Shown one piece after another: positions 49,069 to 63,024 of a stretch of DNA of 64,000 nucleotides. The translations under genes and the position numbers were made by a program. A model generated the notes under the pieces. The model saw nothing but the letters and a program-made list of their open reading frames with translations, did not search any database and was not told where the DNA came from. The stretch lies in NCBI GenBank assembly GCA_905331475.1, contig CAJNYU010000505.1:186001-250000 (forward strand). The letters run 5' to 3'. Within the stretch, counting starts at the first letter, position 1. Each line of letters begins with the position of its first letter. Source of the DNA: Rotaria socialis. Taxonomy: Eukaryota; Rotifera; Eurotatoria; Philodinida; Philodinidae.

Positions 49069-51108
49069 GATATGAAAAAGGCAAGGAGATTATTTCGAAA
49101 CGTAGGTGCCGAATAAAATACAAAATTTCTTCTTATATTCACTAAGTGTATAGACGTGTAATTACTGTAATGTTAACTGTAAGTGTGGCGCAACTCCATC
49201 AAGTAAGTCAATTAAAATGTTCAAAGTTCGAATCTATTCATCGTCACATAGTAAAATATTCTCAATGGTTTAAACGCCTTTATCGAAAAAGACAAGGTGT
49301 TACGACAGAGAAAAAATTGAATTTACAGAAAGCATTGTAGATTTGCTTTTTGCGTTTTTTATTGATAAAAAGACCGTTGAAACACGTTTTATAAAACCCG
49401 TAAATGTTCCAGCGAAATCATGTTTGGAAAAAAGAAGAACACGTTCAAATGAACTTTTTAAAAATTGTTTTTCGCGGGTAGAGTCATCTATATTTTGTCA
49501 TCCTTAGATGTTTTTAAAGAGAAACATTTCATCCATTCGCCGCGTAAAATGCTCCTCGGAAGTGTAAATAACGAAACAAATAGTCTAGTGGTTATACATA
49601 TAAACAAATTAAGGAACTACTTATTATTTTCGTAATTTGCTTTTGTAGATTTTGTCTGCTGATATTAGCAGTGTGTGGGGAAGTTGTTCTTAATGGAATC
49701 GATGATTCTTCATTAACAAAAGAAAAGATTATACAATTGATTAATAATCATGATGCAAGTTTAACGTTTGTTAAACCCAAAACATCATCATCTTGAACTT
49801 GGTTGACCTTTAGCTGTATTTACGTCGGCAATCGAAAGCAAATTTGAACTGAATAACACACTAGTAAGAATATGCTTTCTAATAGTTTCTTATATATATA
49901 TATCATAAAAACAAACGCTGTGTTTACAATAATGAATCTAGTATTAATATTAGCACCTTTTATATTTTTCAGATATCAGTTTTTGTGGTATTGTTCTTTC
50001 TCATTTAAACGAAGAATTACAATTACATATTTTTGTTCTTGGTTGTTTTCCATATGATCGTGATAATCAAACTGCAAATCAAATTCGACAATTGTTGATT
50101 GTAAATTAATGGAATTCAATTTGTCCTTAGATAATAATAAATTTGTCGTATCCGATAATGAGAACAAGATGAAATCAGCTTTCAAGGACTTGTGTATTCG
50201 GATCGGATGTTCAATTCATTATGTTAATAAACAACTTGAACACTGTTTCACCACAGATATTGTTGATAAAGCTCCAGTTAAATGCGAAATCGTTCAGCAA
50301 ATGTTCTTTCATGTACGAAAAATTGTATCTCATACCAGACGAACACGTAAACAAACAAAATTATCTCGTAAACTTCAATCATATTCTGATACCCGATTCA
50401 ATGGTGCATTTTTAACAATGAATGTTTTCTTATTAGTGTTCGATGAATTACCTGGTGTTTTAGATAGAACTCTTATGAATGATTATGAATCAATAGATAA
50501 GGATTTACTTTAATATATTTGCTCATTCTTCAAACCATTTGAGGAAGTAATTGAACAATTGAGTTCAGATACAAGACCAACAATATATACAGTGTTGTCC
50601 TTCAAACAATATTTATTAAATCAATGTAAATTTCATCCTGATGATCATGATGGAATTCAACAGATCAAAACATTTTTAGGTATTATTTTAATCTAAATGA
50701 TTCAGATGTTTTCTACACTTATTTACGAAATAGAGAATATACGGAACATTTAGGGGATCATTTTAGTGTAATAGGAGACGAATAAAATGAGTTTATAGTT
50801 TATACTAATTACTGAGTTATCTTATATTATAAAAAGATGTAAGTGCACGTTGACATACATCTTGTAATAAAGCTTCTATGGTTTTTTCTTAAAAAATTCG
50901 ATGTTTTTGTTTAGAAAAACGCATTCAAGATGTTTGAACCTTGAACAATGTTCATTTTACTACTACATTAGTACACCCTTCATTCAAAAATTTTGATATC
51001 AGTCCTGATTTACATGCAAAAACTATTGATTTGACAAAGAAAGAACTATTGAAGCGTCATCCATCAGCATCACCTATCACTTGTACAACAAATATGAAAT
51101 CACCGATG

Positions 51109-51685
51109 CCAGAAAATACGGTCAGTATACGGCCGTTTACGGTGAAAGAAAACGATATCTAAACGGACTGTATACGGTCATGATACTGGATGCAGGAATA
51201 CGGCCGTATCATAATGACCCAGGTCTAACAGTACGGTCCATATACTGTCGTTTACTGTTACTTTACGACTATTTTACGGGTGAAAGTTTGTCGTAATATC
51301 TGGCGCAGTCATACGGACCGTATGATCATGAAAGTACGGAGCACAAACAGTCGTAAATCATGAAAATTCAGTCCTGTTTACGGTGCCGTATTACTGTGCC
51401 AGGTATTACGGGCAAATACGGCTTATTTACTGCCGTAAATATACCGTTTTGACATCGTTTATCATCGATAAACAGACAGTCAACGAGTCCGTTTTGGTCA
51501 ATCTGGGGAGAATTCGGCGTATATACGACCGTTTACGGCGAAAATACGGTATCGTTTACAGTACCGTATTACTGCATTTAGTACTACGGGAAAATACGGA
51601 CAGTGTACTCCCGTAAAGATGTCGTTTTCCTACCGTTTACTCTCAGAAAACGGACCATAAACGATATCCGTTTTGATCGATCTGG
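51109..51685. mobile_element. TACGG/CCGTA-rich composite element, CCCAGGT-ended element 3 inside
   Basis: The hAT transposase reading stops at about 51108 and resumes at about 51690. Between them is sequence packed with ATACGGCCGTTTACGG-like words in both orientations. An inner unit, 51218-51507, starts CCCAGGTCTAACAG and ends ATCTGGG, flanked by GA on both sides as in elements 1 and 2. The outer sequence is made of the same words and ends GATCTGG, so one copy probably inserted into a relative. Open frames here (51081-51296, 51383-51616) are by-products of the repeats. Confidence 0.6.
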
Positions 51686-52059
51686 GCGCATGTCCGTTCA
51701 GTTGAACTTGGTTTTCAATCTACAAATTCGAAAAGTCTTCTTTCACAATGTCTTGATGTATCAAAAAATGACTTGAAATCATCGATAATACCTTATGGTG
51801 AATTAGAAGAATATATGGCGCTCAATCTTAAATTAAATGAAAACGATGATGTTTTGTTATTTTGGTTACAACATAAATTGAAATTTCCAACGCTACTTAC
51901 TATGGTACAAGATTTTTATGCTATGCCGGCATCGAATGCAATCATTGAGCGATTGTTTTCATCATCAAAGAATACAGTTACGGATAAACGTAGTAGTCTT
52001 GGAGCAGAAAAAGTAAACAAGTTACTATTCTTACAGAAAAATTTGAGTTTATTGAACGT

Positions 52060-52739
52060 TAGGGAAGTTAGCTCAAGATTCGAGTTTTTCCAGCCCCGAT
52101 TCGCGTATATGATTGTGTTGATTTTTATTTTTGTTGCGTTTGATGCAAAATTTTGCGCTGAATCGAATGGTGTAATTTTTGGAGGGGGTACCAATTAAAA
52201 TCCGGTACTTTAGCCGAAAATACTACTTTTTTTTGAAAATATTGTGAAAGTAATTTTAGCCCGGATTCGTTGCTTTAACTGTGTTGGATCTGAAAATGGT
52301 TGTGTTGAATTCGGAATGCAATTCTACATCGAATGATGCTAAATTTTTATGGGGTCATCGACCAAAATTTTTCGACTTGCGTGTTGGTAGGATAGAGGCA
52401 CGGAGCGATGACTTGGGTAAGGCCAGAAATGTTTTGGCCGATGGCCCCATAAAAATTTAGCATAATTCGATGTAGAATTGCATTCCGAATTCAACACAAC
52501 CATTTTCAGATCCAGCACAGTTAAAGCAGCGAATCCGGGCTAAAATTACTTTCACAATATTTTCAAAAAAAAGTAGTCTTTTCGGCTAAAGTCCCAGGTT
52601 TTAATTGGTACCCCCTCCAAAAATTACACCATTCGATTCAGCGCAAAATTCTGTATCCAACACAACAAAAATAAAAATCAACACAATCATATACGCGAAT
52701 CGGGTCTGGAAAAACTCGAATCTTGAGCTAACTTCCCTA
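52060..52739. mobile_element. large foldback element, 680 bp, inside the hAT transposase
   Basis: It starts TAGGGAAGTTAGCTCAAGAT and ends with its complement. The two arms of about 315 bp (52060-52375 and 52425-52739) are complementary with few differences, around a spacer of about 50 bp. The flanks share acgt on both sides. It interrupts the transposase just after the dimerisation domain (between LSLLN and the acidic tail). The long open frames on both strands here are mirror images of the arms and not genes. Confidence 0.85.
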
Positions 52740-53287
52740 ACGTGTTTATTGAAAGAAATTTCTAAACCACCAGTAGTTAACGAAGCTGCTTCAACTGAAA
52801 CGAAACGAAAGATGAACTTTGAGTCATCTTCAGTATGCCATGTGATGATCAAGAACAATTAGGAACTACAACAGTAAAAAAGAAGCCAAAGGTGGACGAA
52901 GAAAATGATATTCTTTGTTCAGAAGATGATAAAGAAAATGATGAAGTAGATTGTTTTTAGAACTTATTTAGTTTGATATTAATTCCAGATGAGCATTCGA
53001 TATTATATGGATAGTTTTATATTATTTTTTCTTTTTCTTGTATTCTTTGAAGAAATTGTTTTTGAATAAAAATTGACATGAACAATAAATAAAAACGATA
53101 TACAAGAATTTCTCAAAAAAATATATACTAATTTTTACTCAATGCGTCATCAGAACAACGGTTCCGAACCACAAAACCGGATGCGGATTCGGAACCGTTT
53201 TATCTCAACTTTGATAACCGGAACCGGACTCAGACACGTGGTTCCGGATCCGGGTAATTTTTGGAACCGCAGGATTCTACTTAAATC

Positions 53288-55684
53288 ACAGCATAAGTAA
53301 AGTCAAATCGATTTATTATGTAATTAATTGATACTTTTCCAAGTAAATTCATATTTTATTTGACTTGCTCAACTTTCAAATCCAGAAATTCTATGTTTAA
53401 CATGTTTTCATCTGTTTTCCTTCACATGCACTAATTTTTTAATTGTTAGATTTTTCGAATACTATCATCTACTAGTATTGCTGCCATTTCATAATGAATG
53501 TTATTCTTTAGATATAGATCACACAACACTCCGATTGTTAGTGTTATGGCAAAATCAGTGAAATATGGATACTAACAGCGTGTATCTCATATCCTCAGAA
53601 AGCCATATATGTCAAACTTGAAGCTTGAATTCAATTGAAAATTGAAAATTTCAACTTTTATGCCAATAGCATTTTGAAGAATCATGACTCACACATATAT
53701 CGCTATGAGTTGAAAGTTGAAAGTTGAAATTTTCTATTTTCAACTGAATTCAAGTATCAAGTTTGGCACAACTGCACAAAACATAAGTATTGTATAATAA
53801 GAATACATTTTTCAAAACAATTTTAGCTTAATTATTGAATACTTGTATAAATATGTGCAGAGAAGAGACAAATATTTGTTGATATAAATATGAAATTTTT
53901 TTTTCAATACCTGATCTCAATATTTTAATTGAACGAAGTTCAATAACATGAATTAAATTCGCATCGCATTAATAATTCAATAATAACAGAAATTATTTTT
54001 TTGCGCAATTTCGATTGCTTCACGCGAAACGACAATATTTTATTGTTTAATGATTTCAATCAATTTCTCCATTATGCATATTATTACATATAATCACAAT
54101 TTTAATAAAGAAAACGCGTATTGATATCCTTCGAATTACCATAGATATGTAATACTATGCAAACATTTTTGAATCTATTTAAGAGACAATGTCAAATATA
54201 TTTTCGTTTGAAATATATATCAACAAAGTAGCTGACTGTTCGAGGCATTTCTTCAAAAAATGAATTAATGTTCCTCCCAAAGTCTTTGTTTCTATCAATA
54301 TTAGATCAAAAACTTTTTCAAAGAATGAAAAATATGTAAAATTTCTTTTAGTAAATATCTTGTGAAGTATTTCTTTCCAATAAAATTTGTCGTCAAGTGT
54401 AATTTACATAGTATATTGCATGATAATTTTTTCTCGTAAAGAGCACAATAGAAAAATTGTATAAAAATTGATTCTTAGTAAGTTACATAGAATGCGACTC
54501 ATCGAAGTAGCTAAAATAATTATTTATCTATCATGGTAAATTCCTTCTGGATAAACAAGGAATAGAGATAATAAAGTATCATACGTCCTTTATTCTAACT
54601 GTACAAAATAAATTTAGGAAAACGAACAACGAAGAACCGAATGATGAATTTCTCTCTATTTAAATGTTAACTTTCAAGTTCTTTGAAAATAAGGAAAAAC
54701 ATATTTCATTTATTATTACAGAACTTATAAATAGCTTGTGTAAGACAAGTAAGCATAATCAAGTTGAATGATTTTTATCTTCTATAGACAATACAAATGG
54801 GAAATGCCATCCGTTTCATCAACGATGATATTAAATCGAAGAAACTAAGCTGTTTCTTCTTCATGAACAAATTATATTCGGTTAGATCTTTAGCTGGCGC
54901 TTGTCGTTGTCAGTTGGGATGACAAATTAGATGCTTTTGTAAAGAGAAGAAAATCGAGAGAAAAAAGAAGAGAAATGATAAAACTAGACAACGACAACAA
55001 CATAATTCTCAATTTCTTCTCATTTTCTATGTACGATGTTGATTAGCGATTTTCTCTTTTTTTCATGTATATTAAGCAAAACGTAAAGATCAAAGGGTTT
55101 CTTTTAGTAAGAAAACAGGTTTGTCTTTTAGCAGTAGATTTATATATATATATTTGCGTGAGTATTTGTGTATGTGTGCATATAAAAAGAAATTTTAATA
55201 GACGACATTGTATCTTATATATGGCTTTAGGGTATTTGAATGATCACGATTCATCTATATATGTAGTGTAGAGAAAAAAAATCTTCCACATAATTTCATC
55301 TGCATTTATTTTATTCCGTATTTTCGCATTACTATAGCATAGAAAAAATGGCAGCTTATGCTCATCAGCAACTATTACTTGACTAGAGTCTTTTGATCGA
55401 GTGTCTGATGTGAGATAAAAAAAAATGTTTCTAGCAAAAACAAAATCCAACCGTAAATAATGGAATATAAATAAAGTAAGGTAGGTTCTATCGTCTATTT
55501 TTCAGAATGATATGAACTATGCTATTCTAAGCATGAAAATATACATTAACAAGAGTAAAAAGAAAATGATAGCTTTAGGAATAGATTGCAATCAATGTTT
55601 GCTGATGTTTTGTTTAGAGATAAAAAAAATACTTTTCTCTTGTTCCGTTTATCAAAATAAAATGCTCGTCGATTCGTCATTAAC
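53288..55684. other. intergenic stretch, one inverted repeat
   Basis: About 2.4 kb between the hAT element and the receptor subunit. Besides the inverted repeat at 53610-53767 it is plain AT-rich DNA. Open frames at 55065-55271 and 55512-55724 have no recognisable homology. The receptor promoter should lie in the last few hundred bases. Confidence 0.45.
53610..53767. repeat. inverted repeat, arms about 50 bp
   Basis: GTCAAACTTGAAGCTTGAAT on the left is mirrored on the right (reverse complement TGCCAAACTTGATACTTGAA), and the pairing continues through TTGAAAAT and TTTCAACTTT words for about 50 bp per arm. MITE-like, but no target duplication was found. Confidence 0.6.
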
Positions 55685-58346
55685 ATGGTACGACAAGCAT
55701 CATCTATTGTTTTTATTCTTTTAACAATTTTATATACACTTTTCAATCAAGCTAATTGTAAATCCGGTGGTGGCCATTATTCTTCACAACGTTCGCTTAG
55801 TTCTGTATCTTCTAGCGGATATGGTTATTCTCCTGGAAATCAACAGAATTCCATAAGTAATTCATGGTTTCCTCAGGATATGAATTCATGGTATGATTAC
55901 GGTAAGCATCTGTCACTATTCATTCGTATTATAATAGAATATATCTGTATTATTACTCACGATTACCTAAGAAAACCGAGTGAAAGAGAAAGCATATCAA
56001 TGTAGTAGAGTAATTTCTTTTTTTCTAAAGACTATCGTTTAAAGAGTAGTTAGGTTCGATCGATTATTATCTTACCAGGATATGGTCGTTATTTTTTTTA
56101 TCGTATGATGTTTCTCATGAGAACCATTAGCAAGTAGTTTCTAACAATAATTGATATGATTTTTCTTGTATTGGTTTGCTTTTCAAACAAGCAAAGGAAA
56201 AAGCTTTGTTCTCTCTATTTTTTCTTTGCGTCTTCCTTCATCGTTTTTTGTTTCTCTCATTCTACAAGAGCAAAAATATCTATTTCCTTCCTACATTAAT
56301 AATGTCAATAAGGAACAAATGAGTGACTAGTGTATTACATAGAATACCATGTTAATATTCGTTGTAGTTTTTATCTCAATAAATTTTTCCGAGTTGGCAT
56401 GCCAACTTGTTTTCACCAGTTTAAAAATACCTCATAAAGATAATTCAATGCCTTCTTCTTCAAATTCCCAACAACACTCACAATCTATGATAAATTATTA
56501 TAATCATCCATATTATCATATAGCTCTCAATGATTCGGATTCAATTCCTGATGAACAACGTTTAATGGCACAACTATTAAGAAATTACGATCCATCAGCA
56601 AGACCTGTATATAATGCATCAAATACAGTCAACGTTGCTTTTGGTATTGCTTTGGCTCAACTAAGCGATATGGTATGTGATCATGAAACACACGCACTGA
56701 TCAATAAACCGATCAGTTGGAACTTGACGAATCTATTCAAAGATTATGCAAATAAAATCTTGAGAAGAAGAATATATTCATTTAAGATGACAAAAAATGG
56801 AGTTTGTTTTTTGTATTAAAGAGACGGAAAAAAAGCAAAGAATCTTTGCATTAGATACTATTGTGATGATAAATTGACTACCTTTTCTCATATGAAATCT
56901 AATCCTGTCTATAGTCAATTAGATGTCATTCTACTTGGGACGATTTCATAGAATAAATTAGAGAAAAAACAAATATGAATAAATAATCAGATTACTAAGT
57001 AGAATTTCATATTGAATAAATAATTAATATTTCCATTTAAGGATGAAAAAAATCAAGTATTAACTACAAATATATGGCTTGAACAGGTTAGCTCAAATTT
57101 CTCTAGAAATTAAATTTCTTTTGTTTTTGGAATGGGAAATATAGGAATGGTATGATGAGCGGTTAATATGGAATGCATCAGATTTTAATGGCTTAACAAC
57201 GCTTCGGTTACCATGTTCAAAAATTTGGTTACCCGATATTGTTTTATATAATTCAGCTGATGATTATACACAAGGTTATTATCAAAGTAAAGCCATGGTT
57301 GATAATAATGGACATGTTTTTTGGCCGCCACCAGCTAAATTTCGATCATCATGCAAAATTGATGTAACTTTTTTTCCATTTGATGGTAAAATTCTTTTTA
57401 TTTAAATAGAAAAGTTTTATTTTTTTTTCGTTATAATTTTTCCTATTACAAAGATCAATTGTGCAAATTAAAATTTGGTTCATGGACATATGATGCAGCT
57501 CAAGTTAATTTAACTAAACGACGTGATCAGGTAGATATGACAAATTATATACGTTCAGGTGAATGGCATATTGTGCGTATTGAAATCAAACGTAACGACG
57601 TTACTTATCCATGTTGTCCAGAAATTTACTATCCTGATGTTACAATTTATGGTTAGTTTAAATGTTTTGTTCGTTCGAAGAAAACAAAATACATATACAT
57701 ATATAATTACATTTAATTATCTAATTTAGTTCACATCCGTCGACGTGTATTATATTATTTATTTAATATTATATTTCCTTGTATATGGCTTTCAATTCTT
57801 TCATTACTTGGCTTTTGGCTTCCACCAGATTCTGGAGAAAAAATTACGCTTGGTATCACTGTACTTCTTGCTTTCTCTGTTTTCATGTTATTAATTGCTG
57901 AATCAATGCCTGCAACAAGTGAAATGGTTCCACTTATAGAGATCTATTTAACTATTGTTATGGCACTTACATCATTATCCATTGTGCTTACTGTTTACGT
58001 ACTTCAATTACATCATTCGGGTCCTGTTGTTATTCCTATTCCACATGCATTTAAATATTCATTAATTAGATATATAGCACCTGCGATTGGAATGCGAAGC
58101 ACCATTCAGATTTATGCACAAGAACATAATTTAGTTGAAACAGATGAAGTTTATCGATGTTTCGCTAAATCAAAAACAAGACCACCCATAGAAAGTCCAT
58201 TAATTAAAAACAAAAATAAATTTATTTCCGCTCAAAAAAATAATATCAAATATCGTAAAAGTACGTACAATTCCTTTTCATGAATTAGAACTACTCAGAG
58301 CCAAGCAAAAACAATAGAATCTGTAATAGTTTTTCTAGTACTTGCG

Positions 58347-58393
<47 letters not shown>

Positions 58394-60260
58394 ATATATA
58401 TATATATATATATTGATTGTTAGTTCAAGCAGTACTCTTTAGTTCTATAGTATTTCACCTGTATTCAATTTACATGTTAATAATAGAAAAATTGATCATA
58501 TTTTTCCATTTTGTATTTCGATGGAAGAATGAACTATTTCTTGTTAAAGACAAACAGATTTTACCTAACAGAGAAGTTGATGAATTGTATAAATGACTTT
58601 GCTAGGGAAGAGTAAAGATTTAAGATGAAAAAGTACTACCCGACAGATCAATAACAAAGAAAAATCTCGATAGATCAAGCAGATTCATGACTCAATTTGT
58701 GATGATTATTGTATTCTTATTGATGACTTATAATGGGAAAACGGATATAAAGTAAAATGTCATTCAATGAACGACCTCCAACCGTCGTAGATATCGAGAA
58801 AATCGATTAATAATTGAGATATATCAAAACAGTGAACCCAGAAAATGATCATGAAGCATATGTTCTCAATAGCAGATCTTCTAATTTAGTCTTTAACAAG
58901 TCACTCATATAATCTTTTAACTGTAATCAGAGACGAATTGTGCTCGCTAAAAGTAATCTAACACTCATCATGAATAATTCTTGTTCTTATGCATAGTGCC
59001 CTAAGAAGTTTAATTTAGTCACTTTTAAGGTAAAAACGGAAGTTTTACATTTATATACAAATCTAAAAGAGAGAACTCTTTCAGCAGTTTTCAGAAGTTA
59101 TCTGTCTGACGCTTTTCTATAAATTCAATTATGTCCGTTATTATCCAATCCCATAATTATTATCAATGGTTGTTATCGAGCTGAGTAATAGAACTTATTT
59201 AGAGTTATGATCTTTATTACAATCAAGTTATATTATAAACTACAAGTAGATAAATCTGCTAGTTTAGACAGATTTCAGTTGCCGTTATTTTTGTTTTGTA
59301 TTAGCTCTTTCCTTTATAATCTATTCGTTTCCGAATCTTTTTTTTTCTAACTCTCATATTAGCTCTCTGTTAATATTATGAAGAAAGAAATAGATAAATA
59401 ACGAGAAAAACTTACCTATCTAATTCAAAAGGATATACTTGCAGTAAAACCGTATATGATTCTCAAATTAGTATTAAGTATTAGCAGGATAGATGAATAC
59501 AATAAAAGTTCAACGTATACGAAGTTACTCTCGAAAAACTTATAATTGAAAAATATCTTATTATATTTTTTGAACGGAACAGATAGCTAGTCGTTTTCCT
59601 CTTTGACTTAATAAAACCAAAATAAATTGACTATTTAAATGTGTATAAACCTTTTTTCCAGGCAGTTCCTATCAAAAAGAAGTTCAACTTTATGATAATA
59701 ATAGTGGTGATGATGAAGATGATGATGATAAAAAAATAATGAAAGAATTTTTAGCAAGCTCACCCACCTGTAATGGTGATATTCATACAATACCACCATC
59801 TAATAAACGATCTAATAATCAACATCATCATCGTTCTCGTTCACGTGTTCCTCAAATAGTTCTTATACCTCAGCAATCTCATCCGTTATCATCATCACCA
59901 TCTCCAAGAAACGTTCATAATCATTCGCAATATGAATATTTTAATTCTAATATGTCTCTACTTGAAAAACATTTAAAACATTTGATTGATAAACAGAAGC
60001 ATGAAGAAGACAGAAATGAAATAATCAACGAATGGAAATTGATGGCACTTATTATGGATAGATTATTATTTTGGCTTTTTGCAAGTTTAACTATTTTGAG
60101 TACACTTTTATGTTTAATTATAATCCCGTTCTTAAAAAACGCTGGATATATACCAGCATTGGCAAACGATTTAATTATGGATTATAAACCAACATCAGAG
60201 GCAGCAAGAAATGTGATTGAAGAACAAATAAAAACTAATCTCACTGGAACATCAACATAA
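55685..60260 (+). CDS. nicotinic acetylcholine receptor alpha-type subunit
   Basis: Seven exons: 55685-55901, 56524-56672, 57042-57086, 57145-57385, 57454-57651, 57730-58260, 59662-60260; about 659 residues. It is a pentameric cation channel subunit gated by acetylcholine (family knowledge). A signal peptide opens exon 1. The ligand-binding domain has LLRNYDPSARPV, WLEQEWYDERLIWN, WLPDIVLYNSAD, a canonical Cys-loop of C-x13-C (CKIDVTFFPFDDQLC) and the vicinal pair YPCCPEIYYPDV, which marks an alpha subunit. M1-M3 follow, with M2 GEKITLGITVLLAFSVFMLL and the Glu after its end. The long M3-M4 loop is split by a 1.4-kb intron and rich in Asp, Ser and His. M4 is in the last exon. It looks closest to the alpha7/alpha9 group. 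The exon 1-2 join is uncertain: donor 55891 with acceptor 56419 also keeps the frame and adds a Ser/Gln-rich stretch. Confidence 0.93.
58355..58412. repeat. CT then TA microsatellite
   Basis: About 17 CT units (58355-58389) followed within a few bases by about nine TA units, inside the sixth intron of the receptor subunit gene. The length is likely to vary between individuals. Confidence 0.95.
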
Positions 60261-60764
60261 TAAAACTAATTTTGTTAGTTACCTATTTCAAAGAAGACAG
60301 TTAATTTATTTTATTTTAGCTGGCTACATGACCAGTGAATGAGGCTGCTTTGCTTACCTGTTCTAATATTTTTTAATTTCATTTTTTTTTCAATAATTTT
60401 TTCTTTTGTTTGCTTGACACTTAATGTAATTAATTAGATTTTTCTATAATTTTTCTTTCGCTTCAATCATAATGGGTCAAGTCAGTGTCATTGATTTGTT
60501 TAAATAAAATGAATCTATTTCTTACTCTAAATGTTTAGACGAGCAAATCAGTTAGAGTCTAACAATTCACAACAGAAGAATCCATTTAGAGCCAGATACA
60601 TTACTCACATAGTATACTATGTGAATTTTCTTTTCTTTTTAATTGTAGACAAAGTAATAAGGTATAATATGTTGTTGAAGAAAAAATTTAGATTATAAAG
60701 AAAAAATTTAGATTATAAAGAAAACATGCAAAGCTGTTTTGAAAATAAACAATTAAACTTTCAG
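60261..60764. other. convergent intergenic region
   Basis: About 500 bp shared by the 3' ends of two genes that face each other. It holds a perfect 18-bp palindrome CACATAGTATACTATGTG at 60606-60623 and a tandem duplication of a 19-bp unit (AAAAAATTTAGATTATAAAG-like) near 60682-60721. No gene. Confidence 0.6.

Positions 60765-63024
<2,260 letters not shown>

Larger units (their letters stand above)
49300..52960 (+). pseudogene. hAT transposase, broken and interrupted
   Basis: Recognisable pieces in order follow. About 49311-49500 has TESIVDLLFAFFIDKKTVET. About 50000-50100 has HLNEELQLHIFVLGCFPYDR, the strand before the catalytic core. 50109-50513 has FVVSDNENKMKSAF, then IGCSIHYVNKQLEHCF and HVRKIVSHTRR, in the RNase H-like fold. 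50516-50700 has FFKPFEEVIEQLSSDTRPTI. 50940-51108 has LVHPSFKNFDISPDL. 51690-52058 has ASNAIIERLFSSSKNTVTDK and SSLGAEKVNKLLFL, the C-terminal hAT dimerisation domain. 52740-52960 is the acidic tail ending EVDCF. The pieces lie in different frames with stops between them. The gene is also cut by the CCCAGG-type insert (51109-51685) and a foldback (52060-52739). Some gaps between pieces could be genuine introns. Confidence 0.85.
46859..53279 (+). mobile_element. hAT DNA transposon, 6.4 kb, decayed, with nested insertions
   Basis: The element is bounded by the identical 8-mer cttaaatc on both sides (46851-46858 and 53280-53287), the target duplication of a hAT insertion. The left end reads CAGAGCCCTGC and the right end, reversed, TAGAATCCTGC. 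Just inside both ends are GGAACC / GGATCCGG words typical of hAT subterminal regions (46889-46945; 53160-53265). Between them lies a transposase gene in the plus orientation, disrupted by stops, frame changes and insertions. Nested inside are elements at 47131-47586, 47676-47992, 48709-49068, 51109-51685 and 52060-52739. Without these the element would be about 4 kb, normal for hAT. It cannot be autonomous now. The intact target duplication together with a decayed gene suggests middle age. Confidence 0.9.

Noticed and set aside
51081-51616. Arg/Tyr-rich open frames
   Set aside because: By-products of the TACGG/CCGTA repeats.
51916-52862. Mirror-image open frames on both strands
   Set aside because: They arise because the foldback at 52060-52739 is self-complementary; they are not genes.
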